From Propioniciclava sp. (lineage in GTDB: Bacteria; Actinomycetota; Actinomycetes; Propionibacteriales; Propionibacteriaceae), in contig NZ_JARKOT010000166.1 in NCBI RefSeq assembly GCF_029977985.1, forward strand, positions 1 to 64,000: DNA of 64,000 nucleotides. The letters run 5' to 3'. Of this stretch, positions 63,666-64,000 are shown one piece after another. The translations under genes and the position numbers were made by a program. Each line of letters begins with the position of its first letter. The first letter of the stretch is position 1. The notes beneath the pieces are model-generated. The model was not told the origin of the DNA and did not search any database. It saw nothing but the letters and a program-made list of their open reading frames with translations.

Positions 63666-64000
63666 TCAGGCCGTCGGCGCTGGTGAACGCGACGGCAAGC
63701 ACCGCTCGCGACGCTCAGCAGCGCGGGCTCGCACCAACAACACCACGCTCACCGGGCCCATCACTAGGAACTTGAACGCGTTCCAGATGCACAGCAGCAC
63801 CAGCAGGTGGAACCACCCCGGCGCACCGCGGTCGATGAGAATCGTCAGGATGTTCGCGACCCCGAGGTACGGGATGGCCAGCAACATCGCCGGGACGCCC
63901 CACTTCAGCCCGCGTCGCCTGCGGAGCTTGTCCAACACGATGTTGGTCGGCATGTAGCGGCGCAGGAAGTCACGCGTGTGGATGCTGACGATCCAGATCA
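63666..64000 (-). CDS. Small plasmid-type membrane protein (partial)
   Basis: The frame is open through the window edge on the minus strand, so the start lies beyond 64000. An internal ATG at 63953 would give 95 residues. Visible order: HTRDFLRRY, a MPTNIVLDKLRRRRGLKWGVPAMLLAIPYL block, then two hydrophobic segments and a basic tail. Close relatives are frequent on actinobacterial plasmids and are often labelled 'sulfate permease' without evidence. I treat the function as unknown. It lies just upstream of dprA, 69 bp away and on the same strand. Confidence 0.65.
   Translation of the reverse strand, partial: IWIVSIHTRDFLRRYMPTNIVLDKLRRRRGLKWGVPAMLLAIPYLGVANILTILIDRGAPGWFHLLVLLCIWNAFKFLVMGPVSVVLLVRARAAERRERCLPSRSPAPTA

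Noticed and set aside
1..64000. tRNA, rRNA, CRISPR arrays or riboswitches
   Set aside because: None was recognised on reading either strand. No regularly spaced repeats and no CCA-ended cloverleaf were noticed, though no scan program could be run.

Overview
The window is high-GC DNA with many GTG starts and tightly overlapping genes. That, and the types of insertion sequence, relaxase and PptT-type phosphopantetheinyl transferase, point to an actinobacterium. Micrococcales is my guess, but no rRNA or tRNA is present to confirm it. The right end carries a MobF relaxase, a DprA-like protein and a small membrane protein that commonly accompany actinobacterial plasmids or integrative elements. 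The left end carries a second, broken copy of the relaxase tail. I therefore read the window as part of a plasmid or integrative conjugative element, heavily scarred by insertion sequences (IS).

Layout. 1-5.8 kb is a junkyard: relaxase tail remnant; a gene stub cut by a complete IS1380-family element (14-bp inverted repeats at 733 and 2380); an IS5 remnant; a SUMF1-like gene; a 54-codon hypothetical; an MFS exporter remnant; a tandem GNAT gene without its 5' end; and the tail of an IS3 transposase. 5.9-53.1 kb is one apparent operon of ten + strand genes with junctions from -11 to +5 bp. 53.2-56.7 kb is again IS debris: a degenerate IS3 element, a TetR gene, and a VOC gene split by a second IS3 element. 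56.7-64 kb is the backbone: WYL regulator, candidate oriT hairpin, MobF relaxase, DUF5367-like membrane protein with a divergent TetR gene, DprA, and a membrane protein running off the window.

The operon encodes a trans-acyltransferase type I polyketide synthase. Three giant proteins (5663, 4133 and 3173 residues) hold ten ketosynthases and ten complete carrier domains but no acyltransferase. A separate AT-AT-ER protein immediately upstream supplies extender units and a trans enoyl reductase. Layout: KS-[insert]-KR-ACP, KS-DH-KR-ACP, KS-[ACP-like]-DH-KR-MT-ACP-ER, KS | ACP, KS-DH-KR-ACP, KS-ACP, KS-DH-KR-MT-ACP | KS-DH-KR-ACP, KS-[ACP-like]-ACP, KS-ACP-TE (bars are protein boundaries). An MFS exporter and a two-gene ABC exporter precede the synthase. 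A metallophosphoesterase and a phosphopantetheinyl transferase, overlapping by 4 bp like mycobacterial pptH-pptT, follow it. The inferred product is a thioesterase-released, partly unsaturated chain with two alpha-methyl branches. I cannot match it to a known compound.

Most unusual points: a trans-AT line on a mobile actinobacterial backbone; a ~300-residue unexplained domain where a cis-AT would sit in module 1; two ACP-like domains without the attachment serine inside KS linkers; an ER placed after its ACP; a KS-only module end completed by the next protein; and a carrier-protein 'on/off' enzyme pair inside the cluster.
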